A DNA stretch of 64,000 nt from Mycolicibacterium porcinum (GTDB lineage: Bacteria > Actinomycetota > Actinomycetes > Mycobacteriales > Mycobacteriaceae). The stretch's first letter is position 1, and each line of letters starts with the position of its first letter. Location of the stretch: contig MSTD01000028.1 in the NCBI GenBank assembly GCA_001942045.1, forward strand, positions 1 to 64,000, in the 5' to 3' direction. Of the stretch, positions 21,966 to 30,960 are shown in pieces. Made by a program: the position numbers and the translations under genes. Below the pieces are notes generated by a model. It was not told the DNA's origin. It did not search any database and worked only from the letters and a program-made list of their open reading frames with translations.

Positions 21966-23281
21966 GCGTTCGTTCCTTCCATACGCAGCACGCTGTTGAT
22001 GGTCTGCACCACGTCGAGATCGGCCAGCGCCTCGACGGTCTCCGAGAGCGCGGCATCGGTGGCCTGGTGGGTGACCACGACGATGCGGGCGCCGCACGGC
22101 TGCCCCTCCTCGTCGACCATGCCCTCCTGGCGCACCTCTGCGATGCTGACCTCGCGCTTGGCGAATTCGGCTGCCACAGCGGACAGCACACCGGGCCGGT
22201 CGGAGACGTTCATGTTGACGTAGTAGCGGGTGGGGATGAAGCCGATCGGGGCGATCGGAAGCTTGGCGTACTTGGATTCCCGAGGGCCCCGGCCACCTTG
22301 GACGCGGTTGCGGGCTGCCATCACGACGTCGCCCATCACCGCCGACGCTGTCGGCGCTCCCCCGGCGCCCTGGCCGTAGAACATCAGTCGGCCGGCCGCC
22401 TCGGCCTCGACCACCACGGCGTTGAACGCGCCGTTGACCGCGGCCAGCGGGTGCGTCAACGGCACCAGCGCCGGGTAGACGCGCGCCGAAACACGTTGCT
22501 TGCCTTCATCAGTGGTCAAGCGTTCGCAGATGGCCAGCAGCTTGATCGTGCAGCCCAGGGCGCGCGCCGACTCGAAGTCGGCCGCAGTCACCTTGGTGAT
22601 GCCTTCGCGATAGACGTCGTCGGCGGTGACCCGGGTGTGGAATGCGATCGAGGCCAGGATCGCGGCCTTGGCCGCGGCGTCATAACCCTCGACATCGGCG
22701 GTGGGATCAGCCTCGGCGTAGCCGAGCGCGCTGGCATCGGCCAGCGCCGAGCTGTAATCGGCTCCGGTGCTGTCCATCTCGGACAGGATGTAGTTGGTGG
22801 TGCCGTTGACGATGCCGGCCACCCGCAGCACGGTGTCACCGGCCAGCGACTGGGTCAGCGGCCGGATCACCGGGATGGCGCCGGCCACCGCGGCCTCGAA
22901 ATACAGGTCGACACGGGCCTTTTCGGCGGCCTGCGCCAATTCACCGGTGGACTGCGCCATCAGCGCCTTGTTGGCGGTGACCACCGACTTGCCCTGTTCG
23001 AGCGCGGCCAGGATGGCCTTGCGGGCCGGCTTCACCGGGCCCATCAGCTCCACCACGATGTCGACGTCGTCGCGGGACACCAACTCGACGATGTCGTCGG
23101 TGAGCAGGTCCTTGGGCACCCCACGGTCGCCGGAGACCTTCCGCACGCCGATGCCGCGCACCTCGAGCGGGGCGCCGATGCGGGCGGCGAGATCGGCGGC
23201 GCTCTCGTTGATGATGCGCACCACTTCGCTGCCGACGTTGCCCAGCCCCAGCACCGCTACGCCGATGGGCTTCTCACTCAT
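21962..23281 (-). CDS. hom: Homoserine dehydrogenase
   Basis: The 439-residue enzyme reduces aspartate semialdehyde to homoserine with NAD(P)H. It has the N-terminal Rossmann GLGNVGSEV motif, the catalytic region with [11 protein letters not shown] and [27 protein letters not shown], and a C-terminal ACT domain (about residues 355-430, [19 protein letters not shown]) consistent with feedback control by threonine. Overlaps of four bases with lysA before it and thrC after it point to one mRNA. Confidence 0.96.
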
Positions 23282-24666
23282 TGACCACTCACCTCCAAGC
23301 TCAAAAGATCATCGACGGTCTCCCGACGGAGCACCAGCCGAGCCTTGCCGTCCTTCACGGCCACCACGGCGGGACGGCACAGCAGGTTGTACCGGCTCGA
23401 CATCGAGTAGCAGTAGGCGCCGGTCGCGGCGACTGCCAGCAGATCGCCCGGCGCGATGTCATCGGAGACCCAGGTGTCGCGAACGACGATGTCACCGGTT
23501 TCGCAGTGCTTTCCGACGATGCGGGCCAGGGCCGCGGGGGCATCGCTGACCCGGGAGACCAACCGCGCGTCGTACTCCGCGCCGTACAGGGCCGGGCGGA
23601 TGTTGTCGCTCATCCCGCCGTCGACGCTCACATAGCGGCGTTCCGCGGTGGCGCTGATCGCCACGTCTTTGACGGTGCCGATCTCGTAGAGCGTGATGGT
23701 GCCCGGCCCGGCGATGGCGCGGCCCGGCTCGACCACGAGCTTGGGTGTTGGCAGCCCTACTGCCTCGGACTCGCTGCGCACGATGGCCAGCAGCTTGTCG
23801 GCCAGCTCCTGCATCGGCGGCGGATCGTCTTGCGGCACATAGGAGATACCGAGACCGCCGCCGAGGTCGATGATCGACATCTGCGACGTCTTCTCGACAC
23901 CGAATTCCGACACCACGTCACGCAGCAGGCCGATCACCCGGTGGGCGGCCACCTCGAAGCCGGCCACGTCGAAGATCTGGCTGCCGACGTGGCAATGCAG
24001 TCCGACCAGGCGCAGGTTGTCGGTGGCGAACACCGTGCGCACCGCTTCCATCGCCGCGCCGCTGGCCAGGGACAGTCCGAATTTCTGGTCCTCGTGGGCG
24101 GTGGAGATGAACTCGTGGGTGTGCGCCTCGACGCCGGGCGTCACCCGGACCAGGACGTCCTGGACGATGCCCGCCGCACCGGCGACCTCATCCAGGCGCT
24201 CGATCTCGATCAGGGAATCGACCACCACGTGGCCGACCCCGGCCTTGACCGCCGCACTCAGCTCGGCAACGGATTTGTTGTTGCCGTGCAGGGTGATTCG
24301 TTCCGGCGGAAAGTCGGCGTGCAGCGCGACGGCCAGCTCTCCCCCGGTGGCCACGTCGAGCGACAGGCCTTCCTGGTTGACCCAGCGCGCGATCTCACTG
24401 CACAGGAACGCCTTCGCCGCGTAGTGCACGTAGTCGCCGCCGCCGAACGCCGCGGCGATGTCGCGGCAACGGGACCGGAAGTCGTCCTCGTCGATCACAA
24501 ACAACGGGGTGCCGAATTCGGCCGCCAACTCGGTGACCGGAACACCCGCGATCGACACCACACCGTCGTCGCCACGAACCAGGTTGCGGGGCCACACATT
24601 CGGGGCCAGCAGCATGATCTCGTCAGGACTCTCCGGCTTTACCGGCCCGGCGGGGTGCGCGTTCAC
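23278..24666 (-). CDS. lysA: Diaminopimelate decarboxylase
   Basis: The 462-residue PLP enzyme makes L-lysine from meso-diaminopimelate. The Schiff-base lysine is in [10 protein letters not shown]. Other motifs are [28 protein letters not shown] and [16 protein letters not shown], with the substrate Cys in [16 protein letters not shown] 24666 overlaps the argS stop (GTGA). The first 15 or so residues ([16 protein letters not shown]) are longer than in M. tuberculosis LysA, so a slightly later start is possible. Confidence 0.95.
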   Translation of the reverse strand: MNAHPAGPVKPESPDEIMLLAPNVWPRNLVRGDDGVVSIAGVPVTELAAEFGTPLFVIDEDDFRSRCRDIAAAFGGGDYVHYAAKAFLCSEIARWVNQEGLSLDVATGGELAVALHADFPPERITLHGNNKSVAELSAAVKAGVGHVVVDSLIEIERLDEVAGAAGIVQDVLVRVTPGVEAHTHEFISTAHEDQKFGLSLASGAAMEAVRTVFATDNLRLVGLHCHVGSQIFDVAGFEVAAHRVIGLLRDVVSEFGVEKTSQMSIIDLGGGLGISYVPQDDPPPMQELADKLLAIVRSESEAVGLPTPKLVVEPGRAIAGPGTITLYEIGTVKDVAISATAERRYVSVDGGMSDNIRPALYGAEYDARLVSRVSDAPAALARIVGKHCETGDIVVRDTWVSDDIAPGDLLAVAATGAYCYSMSSRYNLLCRPAVVAVKDGKARLVLRRETVDDLLSLEVSGQ

Positions 24667-26312
24667 ATGCGCTCCGGAGCGGTGACGCCCAGGATGGCCA
24701 GACCGTTGGCGATCACCTGGCGGGTGGCCTCGCACAGCGCGAGGCGCGCCGCGTTCAGATCGCCCGCTTCTTCATCGCCCTGCGGCAGCACGCGGCAGGC
24801 GTCGTAGAACCGGTGGTAGTCGCCGGCCAGGTCTTCGAGGTACCGGCACACCCGGTGCGGTTCGCGCAGCGCGGCAGCGGCTTTGAGCACCCGGGGGAAC
24901 TCACCCAGGTTGCGGATCAGGATGCCCTCTTTTTCGTGGGTCAGCAGATCCAGGTGTGCGGTGTCGGCGGTGACGCCCAGGTCGGCGGCGTTACGGGCCA
25001 GCGCCGACAACCGGGCGTGCGCGTATTGCACGTAGTAGACCGGGTTTTCGTTGGACGCACTGGACCACAGCGCCAGATCGATGTCGATCGGGGTGTCCAC
25101 GGAGGACCGGATGAGGGAGTAGCGCGCGGCGTCGACGCCGATGGCCTCGACCAGGTCGTCGAGGGTGATGACGGTGCCGGCCCGCTTGCTCATCCGCACG
25201 GGCTGGCCGTCGCGGACCAGGTTGACCATCTGGCCGATCAGCACCTCGACGGTGTCCGGGTTGTCCCCCAGCGCCGCGGCCGCCGCCTTCAGCCGGGCGA
25301 TGTAGCCGTGATGGTCGGCGCCGAGCATGTAGATGCACAGGTCGAATCCGCGCTGACGCTTGTCGAGGTAGTACGCGAGATCGCCGGCGATGTACGCCGC
25401 GTTGCCGTCGCTCTTGATGACGACGCGGTCCTTGTCGTCACCGAATTCGGTGGTGCGCAACCAGGTTGCGCCGTCCTTCTCGTAGATGTTGCCGGTCTCG
25501 CGCAGCTTGGCGATGGCCTGATCGACGCGGCCGGAGGTATGCATCGAGTCTTCGTGCGTGTACACGTCGAAGTCGGTGCCGAACTCGTGCAGCGATTCCT
25601 TGATGTGGGCGAACATCAGGTCCACGCCGATCGCGCGGAAGGTCTCCTGCTGCTCGTCAGCGGGCAGGCTCATCACATCGGGCCGCTTGGCCAGCACGGC
25701 CGCGGCGATGTCGTTGATGTAGGTGCCGGCGTAGCCGTCCTCCGGGGCCGGTTCCCCCTTGGCCGCGGCGACCAACGAGCGGGCGAACCGGTCGATCTGG
25801 GCGCCGTGATCGTTGAAGTAGTACTCGCGGGTGACGTCGGCGCCCTGGGTGGACAGCAGCCGGCCCAGCGCGTCGCCCACCGCGGCCCAGCGGGTACCGC
25901 CGATGTGGATCGGTCCGGTCGGGTTGGCTGAGACGAACTCCAGGTTGACCTTCTCGGCCAGTTCGGTGGAGTCGCCGTACTTGTCGGCGGCGCCCAGCAC
26001 GTTGGTGACGATGACGCCCTGAGCGGAGGCCTCGATGCGCAGGTTGACGAACCCGGGCCCGGCGACCTCGGCGGCGGCGATGCCGTCGGCCGCGGCCAGC
26101 GCGGTGGCCAGCCAGCCGGCCAGCTCGCGCGGATTGACGCCGACCTTCTTACCTAGCTGCAGCGCGAGGTTGGTCGCGTAGTCGCCGTGCTCGAGGTTGC
26201 GCGGACGCTCGACCGTGACGGTGTCGGGCAACGCGGCGGGGTCCAGGTCGTGTTCGGTCAGCACTGCGGCGGCAGTAGCCTTGAGCAGCTCTGCAAGGTC
26301 GGCGGGGGTCAC
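24663..26312 (-). CDS. argS: Arginyl-tRNA synthetase
   Basis: The 549-residue class I enzyme charges tRNA-Arg. The HIGH motif is [14 protein letters not shown] and the KMSKS equivalent is [15 protein letters not shown]; the N-terminal Add1 domain and C-terminal anticodon-binding helices ([24 protein letters not shown]) are intact. The start is GTG 26312 ([11 protein letters not shown]). A TAGGAT -10 ends 8 nt upstream, so the message may be leaderless. It faces a divergent tRNA-Arg gene 105 bp away, a pairing of enzyme and substrate gene. Confidence 0.97.
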   Translation of the reverse strand: MTPADLAELLKATAAAVLTEHDLDPAALPDTVTVERPRNLEHGDYATNLALQLGKKVGVNPRELAGWLATALAAADGIAAAEVAGPGFVNLRIEASAQGVIVTNVLGAADKYGDSTELAEKVNLEFVSANPTGPIHIGGTRWAAVGDALGRLLSTQGADVTREYYFNDHGAQIDRFARSLVAAAKGEPAPEDGYAGTYINDIAAAVLAKRPDVMSLPADEQQETFRAIGVDLMFAHIKESLHEFGTDFDVYTHEDSMHTSGRVDQAIAKLRETGNIYEKDGATWLRTTEFGDDKDRVVIKSDGNAAYIAGDLAYYLDKRQRGFDLCIYMLGADHHGYIARLKAAAAALGDNPDTVEVLIGQMVNLVRDGQPVRMSKRAGTVITLDDLVEAIGVDAARYSLIRSSVDTPIDIDLALWSSASNENPVYYVQYAHARLSALARNAADLGVTADTAHLDLLTHEKEGILIRNLGEFPRVLKAAAALREPHRVCRYLEDLAGDYHRFYDACRVLPQGDEEAGDLNAARLALCEATRQVIANGLAILGVTAPERM

Positions 26313-26320
26313 GAGGGTCC

Positions 26321-26326
26321 ATCCTA
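26321..26326 (-). promoter_or_regulatory. Candidate -10 box for leaderless argS
   Basis: TAGGAT on the minus strand is followed by GGACCCTC and GTG, an 8-nt gap that would start the mRNA at or within a base or two of the start codon. No -35 consensus or Shine-Dalgarno is visible. Confidence 0.45.
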
Positions 26327-26417
26327 TGGTCTGGGGTCCCCGTGCCCCGAATCCGTATTCGCTCATTCATGCGCTACGCTATGCAAGCCCAATCGGCGCA
26401 GCTGATCTTCAGCCCGC

Positions 26418-26490
26418 GCCCCCGTAGCTCAGGGGATAGAGCGTCTGCCTCCGGAGCAGAAGGCCGCAGGTTCGAATCCTGCCGGGGGCA
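26418..26490 (+). tRNA. tRNA-Arg (anticodon CCG)
   Basis: The 73-nt cloverleaf has acceptor stem GCCCCCG/CGGGGGC with discriminator A, a D-arm with AGCTCAGGGGATAGAGC, anticodon stem TCTGC/GCAGA enclosing CTCCGGA (anticodon CCG), and the T-arm GGTTCGAATCC. CCA is not encoded. It reads CGG codons, which are frequent in this genome. It marks the boundary between the conserved operon and an accessory block on its 3' side. A TACGCT -10-like box lies at 26375-26380. Confidence 0.97.
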
Positions 26491-26524
26491 CTCTTCAAAA
26501 TCACTTTCTACCTGCGCAAACAGG

Positions 26525-26938
26525 TTATGCCGGGCTGTTGACGCCCTTCGACCACGTCCACGCCGTCAGGCGCCACTCACTGTCGATCCTGCGGAGCGCG
26601 GCCGTGAAGACTCCCCCGTTCTGCACGATCCGCTGCCCCTTGAGGTCGAACGTCATCGTCGTCGGGACGACGACGTAGCCGTCGTCCCCGTTGACATCGA
26701 CGTGTCGCGGCTCGCCGAGTGTGACGTGGTAACCCGAGGCACCGACGTGCTCACCGTCGGCGAGCACGTCGCGCCACCAGTCCCGGGTGGCGGTCGGCCC
26801 CTGCCACACATGCGGCGCCATCCCATCCAGGATCTGCATCGGATCGGCGCAAGCCGCGGCGAGCGCATCGACGTCACCACGATTGAACGCGTCGATGTAC
26901 CGGCGGACCGCCGCCATGGGGTCATCAGCCTTCGACAT
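26525..26938 (-). CDS. SnoaL-like (NTF2-fold) protein
   Basis: The 137-residue protein has the alpha/beta-cone pattern of SnoaL/NTF2 proteins: an N-terminal helix (DPMAAVRRYIDAFNRGDVDALAA), Asp/Trp-lined cavity segments and a C-terminal WRLTAWTWSKG strand. Such proteins bind or isomerise small hydrophobic molecules; no catalytic residue can be assigned. ATG 26938 is preferred; an in-frame TTG two codons upstream lies in the operator. It is divergent from an acyl-CoA dehydrogenase and shares its operator, so the two are probably coregulated. Confidence 0.75.
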   Translation of the reverse strand: MSKADDPMAAVRRYIDAFNRGDVDALAAACADPMQILDGMAPHVWQGPTATRDWWRDVLADGEHVGASGYHVTLGEPRHVDVNGDDGYVVVPTTMTFDLKGQRIVQNGGVFTAALRRIDSEWRLTAWTWSKGVNSPA

Positions 26939-26942
26939 GGCC

Positions 26943-26972
26943 AAACTCTATAGAATATTTTCCATAGAGTTT
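26943..26972. promoter_or_regulatory. Operator-like dyad between SnoaL-like and acyl-CoA dehydrogenase genes
   Basis: AAACTCTAT (26943-26951) and ATAGAGTTT (26964-26972) are perfect 9-bp arms around an AT-rich centre of 12 bp. The centre holds back-to-back -10 boxes: TAGAAT for the plus-strand dehydrogenase and TATTCT (26952-26957) for the minus-strand SnoaL gene. A dimer bound here would block both promoters. The GntR regulator encoded at 28155 is the obvious candidate. Confidence 0.7.
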
Positions 26973-26986
26973 AGGAAAGGATCGAA

Positions 26987-28144
26987 GTGATCACGTTGTC
27001 CGCCGAAGAACAGGCCATCGTCAGTACCGTCCGCGAGTTCGTAGACAAGCAGGTCCGGCCCGTGGTCCGCGAACTCGAGCACGCCAACACCTATCCCGAA
27101 GAGCTCATCGAGGCGATGAAGGAGATGGGCATCTTCGGGCTGGCGATCCCGGAACCGTATGGCTTCGCCGCGGTGTCGATGCCCTGCTATGCCCAGGTCA
27201 CCGAGGAACTCGCGCGTGGCTGGATGAGCCTGGCCGGCGCGATGGGCGGGCACACCGTGGTCGCCAAGCTCCTGTTGCAGTTCGGCACCGAGGAGCAGAA
27301 GGAGAAATACCTCCCCCGGATGGCTACCGGTGAGCTCCGGGCGACGATGGCGCTGACCGAACCCGGCGGTGGCTCCGACCTGCAGGCCATGCGGACCGTC
27401 GCGACGAAAGACGAGTCCGGCTATGTCATCAACGGGTCGAAGACCTGGATCAGCAACGCCCGCAAGGCCGGCCTCGTCGCATTGCTGTGTAAGACCGATC
27501 CGACCGCCAGCCCGGCACACAAGGGTGTCTCGATCCTGTTGGTGGAGAAGGTTCCCGGCTTCACGGTCTCCAAGGACCTGCCGAAGCTCGGCTACAAGGG
27601 TGTCGAGAGCTGCGAGATCAATTTCGTTGACTGCCATGTGGATTCGGATGCTCTGCTGGGCGGCGCCGAAGGGCGGGGATTCGCGCAGATGATGAAGGGA
27701 CTTGAGGTCGGCCGAATCCAGGTCGCGGCCCGGGCAACGGGCGTGGCCCGCGCGGCCTTCGACGACGCGCTGCAGTACGCGCAGGAGCGGGAGAGCTTCG
27801 GGGTGCCGATCTGGCAGCACCAGTCCGTCGGAAACATGCTGGCCGACATGGGCACCAAGCTCTATGCCGCGCGCAGCCTCCTGCTCGACGCAGCCGAGCG
27901 GATCGACGCCGGCGGGCGCTGCGACATGGAGGCCGGCATGGCCAAGCTTTTCGCCTCCGAAACCGCGATGGAGATCGCGCTGAACGCCGTCCGTATCCAC
28001 GGCGGCTATGGCTACTCCACCGAGTACGACGTCGAACGCTACTTCCGGGATGCACCGCTGATGATCGTCGGCGAGGGCACCAACGAGATCCAACGTGGCG
28101 TGATCGCCAAGCAGTTGGTCAAACGCAACGGACTCGACATCTGA
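26987..28144 (+). CDS. Acyl-CoA dehydrogenase
   Basis: The 385-residue flavoprotein oxidises an acyl-CoA to the enoyl-CoA in a beta-oxidation-like route. Motifs: ATMALTEPGGGSDLQAMRT (FAD binding), GYVINGSKTWISNA, and the catalytic glutamate in MIVGEGTNEIQRGVIAKQL. All three acyl-CoA dehydrogenase domains are full length. The start is GTG 26987 behind AGGAAAGG. The substrate is not readable. A GntR gene follows by 10 bp, suggesting one transcript. Confidence 0.92.
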   Translation: MITLSAEEQAIVSTVREFVDKQVRPVVRELEHANTYPEELIEAMKEMGIFGLAIPEPYGFAAVSMPCYAQVTEELARGWMSLAGAMGGHTVVAKLLLQFGTEEQKEKYLPRMATGELRATMALTEPGGGSDLQAMRTVATKDESGYVINGSKTWISNARKAGLVALLCKTDPTASPAHKGVSILLVEKVPGFTVSKDLPKLGYKGVESCEINFVDCHVDSDALLGGAEGRGFAQMMKGLEVGRIQVAARATGVARAAFDDALQYAQERESFGVPIWQHQSVGNMLADMGTKLYAARSLLLDAAERIDAGGRCDMEAGMAKLFASETAMEIALNAVRIHGGYGYSTEYDVERYFRDAPLMIVGEGTNEIQRGVIAKQLVKRNGLDI

Positions 28145-28154
28145 GGCGCCCGAG

Positions 28155-28817
28155 ATGAACAAGAGACCGACGCCGATGCGGTTGTCCGATGTCGTGGCGG
28201 CCCATGTCCGCGAACTCATCGTCTCGGGGCAGCTGCACGCGGGGGCATTCATCCGCCCAGAGGCGGTCGCCGAGGAATTGGGCGTCAGCGCCACACCGGC
28301 GCGTGAGGGGCTGCTCCAACTACAGACCGAGGGCTTCCTGTCCGTTGAGCCGCGGCGGGGCTTCATGGTGACCGCGCTGTCGAGCGACGACATCCGCGAC
28401 ATCTACGACGCGCAGGCGCTTCTGGGCGGTGAGCTCACCGCCCGTGCCGCTGCGACGATCACCCCGGCTACGGTCGATGAACTCGAACGCATCCAGGATG
28501 CGCTCGAACGGGCCGCTGCTGCAGGGGATTTCGATGAAGAGGAACGCCTCAATCATGAGTTCCACGCCCTGATCTACCGGATGAGCGGATCGCGCAAGAT
28601 GCGCTGGCTGATCAAGACGACGTTGGCGTACGCCCCGCGCAAGTTCTTCGCCGCGGTGGAAGGGTGGCCGGAGGCCTCGGCCCGGGACCACCGCGCCATC
28701 GTCGAGCACCTGCGGACCAACGACCCGGAGAATGCCCGCGCGGCCATGGCCCGGCACATCCGCAACGCCGGCACGTTGCTCGCCGACCACCTGGCGCGAG
28801 ACAGCGAGCCCTCCTGA
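28155..28817 (+). CDS. GntR family regulator (FCD/FadR type)
   Basis: The 220-residue protein has an N-terminal winged helix (about residues 8-70, with GQLHAGAFIRPEAVAEELGVSATPAREGLLQLQ in outline) and an all-helical C-terminal FCD ligand domain. The FCD metal/ligand residues appear in DIYDAQALLGGELTA, NHEFHALIY and RDHRAIVEHL. Such regulators respond to acyl-CoAs or organic acids. Cotranscribed with the acyl-CoA dehydrogenase, it probably represses its own operon and the SnoaL gene through the upstream dyad. Confidence 0.88.
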   Translation: MNKRPTPMRLSDVVAAHVRELIVSGQLHAGAFIRPEAVAEELGVSATPAREGLLQLQTEGFLSVEPRRGFMVTALSSDDIRDIYDAQALLGGELTARAAATITPATVDELERIQDALERAAAAGDFDEEERLNHEFHALIYRMSGSRKMRWLIKTTLAYAPRKFFAAVEGWPEASARDHRAIVEHLRTNDPENARAAMARHIRNAGTLLADHLARDSEPS

Positions 28818-28918
28818 CCGCAAAAGCGCACGAGCCCGTTGTTTTGGCAAACACAGGCCTGCCGTGGATCCGGGGGCAAAACCATGAGTAAAAGGCCTTC
28901 AGCAAATTGCACGCAAGG

Positions 28919-28924
28919 TATACA
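28919..28924 (+). promoter_or_regulatory. Candidate -10 box for the 11-residue-repeat protein gene
   Basis: TATACA lies 41 bp before the ATG at 28966 in an otherwise GC-rich gap. No convincing -35 box is found at the right distance. The gap 28818-28965 holds no other gene. Confidence 0.35.
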
Positions 28925-28965
28925 GTGGCTCCAACGCTTCGGCATTCCATATGGGGGGACACACC

Positions 28966-29304
28966 ATGCACAAGCTCATTGCAGCGGCGCTGGCCGCCGG
29001 CGCCCTGGGCGCCGGACTCGCACTCGCCGCGCCCGCCTCGGCGACGGACTGCAACGAGGTTGTCGAGAACATCAACACCGACCCGGACTACAGCGTGAGT
29101 TCCGGTGACAAGTGGACCTGTGCGGCGGCGATCGAAGCCAACAAGTGGACGAGTTTCCCGGGCGCGATCACCGAAAAGTGGGCCAGCGCTCCCGCCAACA
29201 CCGCCGACAAGTGGGCCAATGCCCCCGGCGACATCGCCAAGAAATGGAACGACTTCCCGAAGAACCTTCAGGACAAGTGGTCCGGTGGCGGTGACGAGGA
29301 GTAA
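28966..29304 (+). CDS. Secreted protein of 11-residue Trp repeats (copy 1)
   Basis: This 112-residue protein has a Sec signal peptide (MHKLIAAALAAGALGAGLALAAPASA, in outline, cleaved near residue 26). It then has six tryptophans at residues 50, 61, 72, 83, 94 and 105, exactly 11 apart. The unit is roughly K-W-x-x-F/A-P-G-x-x-x-x, for example KWTSFPGAITE and KWANAPGDIAK. Two cysteines (29 and 52) could form a disulfide. The tail is acidic (DEE). The gene starts at ATG 28966 behind GGGGGGAC; an ATG at 28951 would only add a poor pre-signal. A paralogue lies at 33557. I do not recognise a named family; function unknown, location extracytoplasmic. Confidence 0.85.
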   Translation: MHKLIAAALAAGALGAGLALAAPASATDCNEVVENINTDPDYSVSSGDKWTCAAAIEANKWTSFPGAITEKWASAPANTADKWANAPGDIAKKWNDFPKNLQDKWSGGGDEE

Positions 29305-29324
29305 ACCTCCGCTAACCGCCCTCC

Positions 29325-29361
29325 ATCAGTGGTGATCCGTTTACAGCGGATCACCACTGAT
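29325..29361. terminator. Convergent terminator hairpin
   Basis: ATCAGTGGTGATCCG and CGGATCACCACTGAT form a perfect 15-bp stem with a 7-nt loop between the stop of the repeat-protein gene (plus) and the stop of the ABC ATPase gene (minus). There is no T run, as usual for mycobacterial terminators; it can serve both strands. Confidence 0.8.
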
Positions 29362-29365
29362 CTGT

Positions 29366-30103
29366 CTACGGCTGCTCCCCCACCCCGAGCGCGGCGAGCA
29401 ACGCTTCACGATGGGCGATGAACTCGGGATTGCGGTAGTTGCGGGCGTCAGGGGTCTGGAAGTCCAGCTGCCGATCGACGACAAAGGTTCCGCCGTCGAG
29501 CACCAGTACGCGGTCAGCCAGCGTCACGGCCTCGTCGACGTCATGGGTCACCAGCAGCACCCCGGGCTCGTACTTCGCGCACAACTGTTTGAGTAGGTGG
29601 TGCATCCGGACCCTGGTCAGGGCGTCGAGCGCGCCGAAGGGCTCATCGGCCAGCAGGAGCGCGGGGTTTCGCACCAGCGACCGAGCCAGGGCCACGCGCT
29701 GCTGCTCGCCACCGGACAGCTCGTAGGGCCAGGCCTGTTCGCGTCCGGCCAGGCCGACGTCGGCAAGCACCGCGCTGGCCCGCTGTCTGACCTCCCGGCC
29801 CGACAGACCGAGCGCGACGTTGTCGAGCACCCGCGACCACGGCAACAGACGGGAGTCCTGGAACACCACCGACACATCACGGGCGACGAACAGATCCCCT
29901 GACCCGGCCACGCCGTGGTCCAGCCCGGCCAGCGCGCGCAGCAGCGTGCTCTTACCGGAACCGCTGCGACCCAGCAGGGCCACGAATTCGCCCTTGCGGA
30001 TGGTGAGGTCGACCGAATCGAGAATGGTTGTGCCACCGAATGATCGGCTCAGTTGCCGGACGACGGCCACTTCCTCGGTCAGGTTCCCAGTGCGCGTCGC
30101 CAC
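29366..30103 (-). CDS. ABC transporter ATP-binding protein, sulfonate/nitrate type (SsuB-like)
   Basis: The 245-residue ATPase powers import with the permease encoded next to it. Walker [11 protein letters not shown]-loop [11 protein letters not shown], signature [16 protein letters not shown], Walker [14 protein letters not shown] and switch His in [11 protein letters not shown] are all intact. The DSRLLPW form of the Q-loop is typical of SsuB/TauB/NrtD ATPases. Its start overlaps the permease 3' end by 25 bp. It is the last gene of the operon that runs from the monooxygenase gene at 33384. Confidence 0.92.
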   Translation of the reverse strand: MATRTGNLTEEVAVVRQLSRSFGGTTILDSVDLTIRKGEFVALLGRSGSGKSTLLRALAGLDHGVAGSGDLFVARDVSVVFQDSRLLPWSRVLDNVALGLSGREVRQRASAVLADVGLAGREQAWPYELSGGEQQRVALARSLVRNPALLLADEPFGALDALTRVRMHHLLKQLCAKYEPGVLLVTHDVDEAVTLADRVLVLDGGTFVVDRQLDFQTPDARNYRNPEFIAHREALLAALGVGEQP

Positions 30104-30960
30104 GACAGCGCTCTCCTCTCGACGGCGCGGACGACGTAATCCCCGGTGAGTCCGAACACCGCGTACACCAGCAGGCCCACCACGACGATGTCCAACTGCC
30201 CGTACAGGCGGGCCTGGGTCATGAGATAGCCGATGCCGCTGGTGGCGTTGACCTGTTCGACGACCACCAGGGCGGTCCAGGAGATGGTGACCGCGAGCCG
30301 CAGCCCGGTGAAGAATCCGGGCAGGGCGCCGGGAATGGCCACCTTGCGGATGAACTGGCTACGGGAAAGCCCAACGGTTTCAGCCAGCTCCACGTGCCGC
30401 AGGTCGACACCCTTGAGCTGTGCGGTGGTGTTGATATAGACGGGAATCAGCACGCTGGTCGCGATGATGATGATCTTCATGGTGTCGCCAATGCCGAACC
30501 AGATGATCGCCAGCGGGATGATGGCCAGCGTCGGCACCGCGCGCTTGACCTGGATCGGCCCGTCGACGATGGCCTCCCCGATCCGGCTCAACCCCGAGAT
30601 CAGCGCCAGGGCCAGGCCCAACACCACCCCTATGGCCAATGAGATCGATGCCAGCTTGAGCGACGCCAGGATGTTCGTCGGTAACCGGCCGTCGGACCAC
30701 ATCTCACCGATCGTGCGCACGATGTCGAGCGGATGCGGCAGGGTCCGCGGATCGAGGATGCCCAGTTGCGAGGTGACGATCCAGAGGACGACCAGCAGCA
30801 CCGGTCCGATGGCCAACGACGCCGGGATGGCTCGTCCCGGGCCCAGCCGCCGACGACGCTGCGTGCCCGACCGGTGTTCCAGGTGCGGATAGTCCTGGTG
30901 CTCAACCGGATTCGGGTCCGATTTCAGCTCCGACTCCGGGGTCGCGTGGACGGTGGTCAC
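30079..30960 (-). CDS. ABC transporter permease, sulfonate type (SsuC-like)
   Basis: The 293-residue protein has a charged N-terminal tail of about 45 residues and six membrane helices, with the EAA loop in ELAETVGLSRSQFIRKVAIPGALPGFFTGLRLAV. This is the BPD_transp_1 permease form of SsuC/TauC. The start overlaps the stop of the binding-protein gene by four bases (ATGA). It should carry sulfonates, sulfate esters or similar anions inward. Confidence 0.92.
   Translation of the reverse strand: MTTVHATPESELKSDPNPVEHQDYPHLEHRSGTQRRRRLGPGRAIPASLAIGPVLLVVLWIVTSQLGILDPRTLPHPLDIVRTIGEMWSDGRLPTNILASLKLASISLAIGVVLGLALALISGLSRIGEAIVDGPIQVKRAVPTLAIIPLAIIWFGIGDTMKIIIIATSVLIPVYINTTAQLKGVDLRHVELAETVGLSRSQFIRKVAIPGALPGFFTGLRLAVTISWTALVVVEQVNATSGIGYLMTQARLYGQLDIVVVGLLVYAVFGLTGDYVVRAVERRALSWRRALGT

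Noticed and set aside
26413..26530. Integration site (att) of a mobile element at tRNA-Arg
   Set aside because: No second copy of the tRNA 3' end, integrase gene or excisionase was seen in the window.
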